From: Longimicrobium sp.
GTDB taxonomy: Bacteria > Gemmatimonadota > Gemmatimonadetes > Longimicrobiales > Longimicrobiaceae
Reading direction: 5' to 3'
Assembly (NCBI RefSeq): GCF_036388275.1
Contig: NZ_DASVSF010000075.1
Span: 1 to 61,664, forward strand
Length of the DNA: 61,664 nucleotides
Part shown: piece by piece, positions 61,479-61,664 of the stretch
Position numbering within the stretch: position 1 is the first letter of the stretch
How the letters are laid out: each line of letters opens with the position of its first letter
Notes under the pieces: model-generated
Databases searched by the model: none
What the model was told of the DNA's origin: nothing
What the model saw: the letters and a program-made list of their open reading frames with translations, nothing else
Position numbers and translations under genes: made by a program

Positions 61479-61664
61479 ATGAGCACGACGCTGTCGATCG
61501 CCGAACGTGAACGGATCCTCGAGATGGCGCGCGCCGCAAAGCTGGCGCGCAGCGCACCGAAGGTTTCCGCCATCGTGCCGGTGGAGCGCACGGGGGCGCT
61601 GCCGCTGTCCTTTGCGCAGGAGCGGCTCTGGTTCGTCGACCGGATGGAGCCGGGAAGCGCCGTC
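61479..61664 (+). CDS. Non-ribosomal peptide synthetase, N-terminal end (cut by the window)
   Basis: The frame opens at ATG 61479 and is still open at the window edge after 62 residues. A short helical N-terminus (LSIAERERILEMARAAKLA) and linker are followed by the condensation-domain motif C1 LSFAQERLWFVDRMEPGS. An NRPS starting with a condensation domain is either an elongation enzyme or a starter with an acyl donor. It is divergent from MbtH and the diaminoacid unit, which would feed it. Confidence 0.93.
   Translation, partial: MSTTLSIAERERILEMARAAKLARSAPKVSAIVPVERTGALPLSFAQERLWFVDRMEPGSAV

Noticed and set aside
1..61664. CRISPR arrays, tRNA or rRNA genes, complete insertion sequences
   Set aside because: No regularly spaced short repeats, no cloverleaf sequences, and no transposase reading frame were recognised.

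Overview
The window is GC-rich, about 70%, with GTG starts, ATGA/GTGA stop-start overlaps, many lipoproteins, PQQ-type propellers, DUF1501/DUF1800 pairs, TonB-barrel proteins with a carboxypeptidase-regulatory domain, and a large NRPS locus. This gene mix suggests a Gram-negative soil bacterium of the Gemmatimonadota, possibly Longimicrobium-like. That placement is inference; there is no rRNA or tRNA gene in the window to confirm it.

Layout. 0.5-5.9 kb: a TetR regulator divergent from a three-gene phosphorelay (hybrid kinase with a triplicated PAS-like module, single-domain receiver, second kinase), separated by two operator-like palindromes and two overlapping face-to-face promoters. 6.2-13.4 kb: an M1-like metallopeptidase, an S41 protease with TPRs, and a DUF1800-DUF1501 pair. 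13.6-22.7 kb: a coupled three-gene operon ending in a 2241-residue propeller/LamG protein with no signal peptide. 23.5-25.9 kb: an ADP-ribosylglycohydrolase facing a class 3 lipase. 26.2-30.1 kb: a TerC-family gene behind a yybP-ykoY-type Mn2+ riboswitch, a 5'-truncated SbtA bicarbonate transporter with an intact PII-like SbtB partner, a LysR regulator and an exported beta-carbonic anhydrase. 30.3-31.8 kb: a coupled HIT-HNH pair. 32.6-37.4 kb: a LytTR response regulator, LytS-like kinase and lipoprotein amidohydrolase operon, then a lipoprotein alpha-amylase. 37.7-43.2 kb: a Cys-rich secreted peptide, a DsbA-like thiol oxidoreductase, a PDZ protein and a TonB-type barrel. 43.5-47.0 kb: accessory region with a secreted virion-protein-like protein and an MBL-fold gene split at a G8 tract. 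47.3-49.5 kb: a lipoprotein with one heme-c motif.

49.6 kb to the end is the left part of a non-ribosomal peptide locus. Leftward genes encode a P450, an unknown 485-residue protein and a Gfo/Idh/MocA oxidoreductase in one unit. A second, tightly coupled unit encodes MbtH, an ornithine-carbamoyltransferase-like enzyme, a PduX-like threonine kinase, a cysteine-synthase-like PLP enzyme, an ATP-grasp ligase and an argininosuccinate-lyase-like enzyme. The NRPS itself starts rightward at 61479 and runs out of the window at the first motif of a condensation domain. The five middle enzymes read as a route from L-threonine via O-phosphothreonine to a 2,3-diaminobutyrate-type residue, with a carbamoyl (ureido) modification added. 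This is the strongest candidate for a new system here. The Cys-rich peptide/DsbA/PDZ/barrel operon and the giant propeller operon are the next two.
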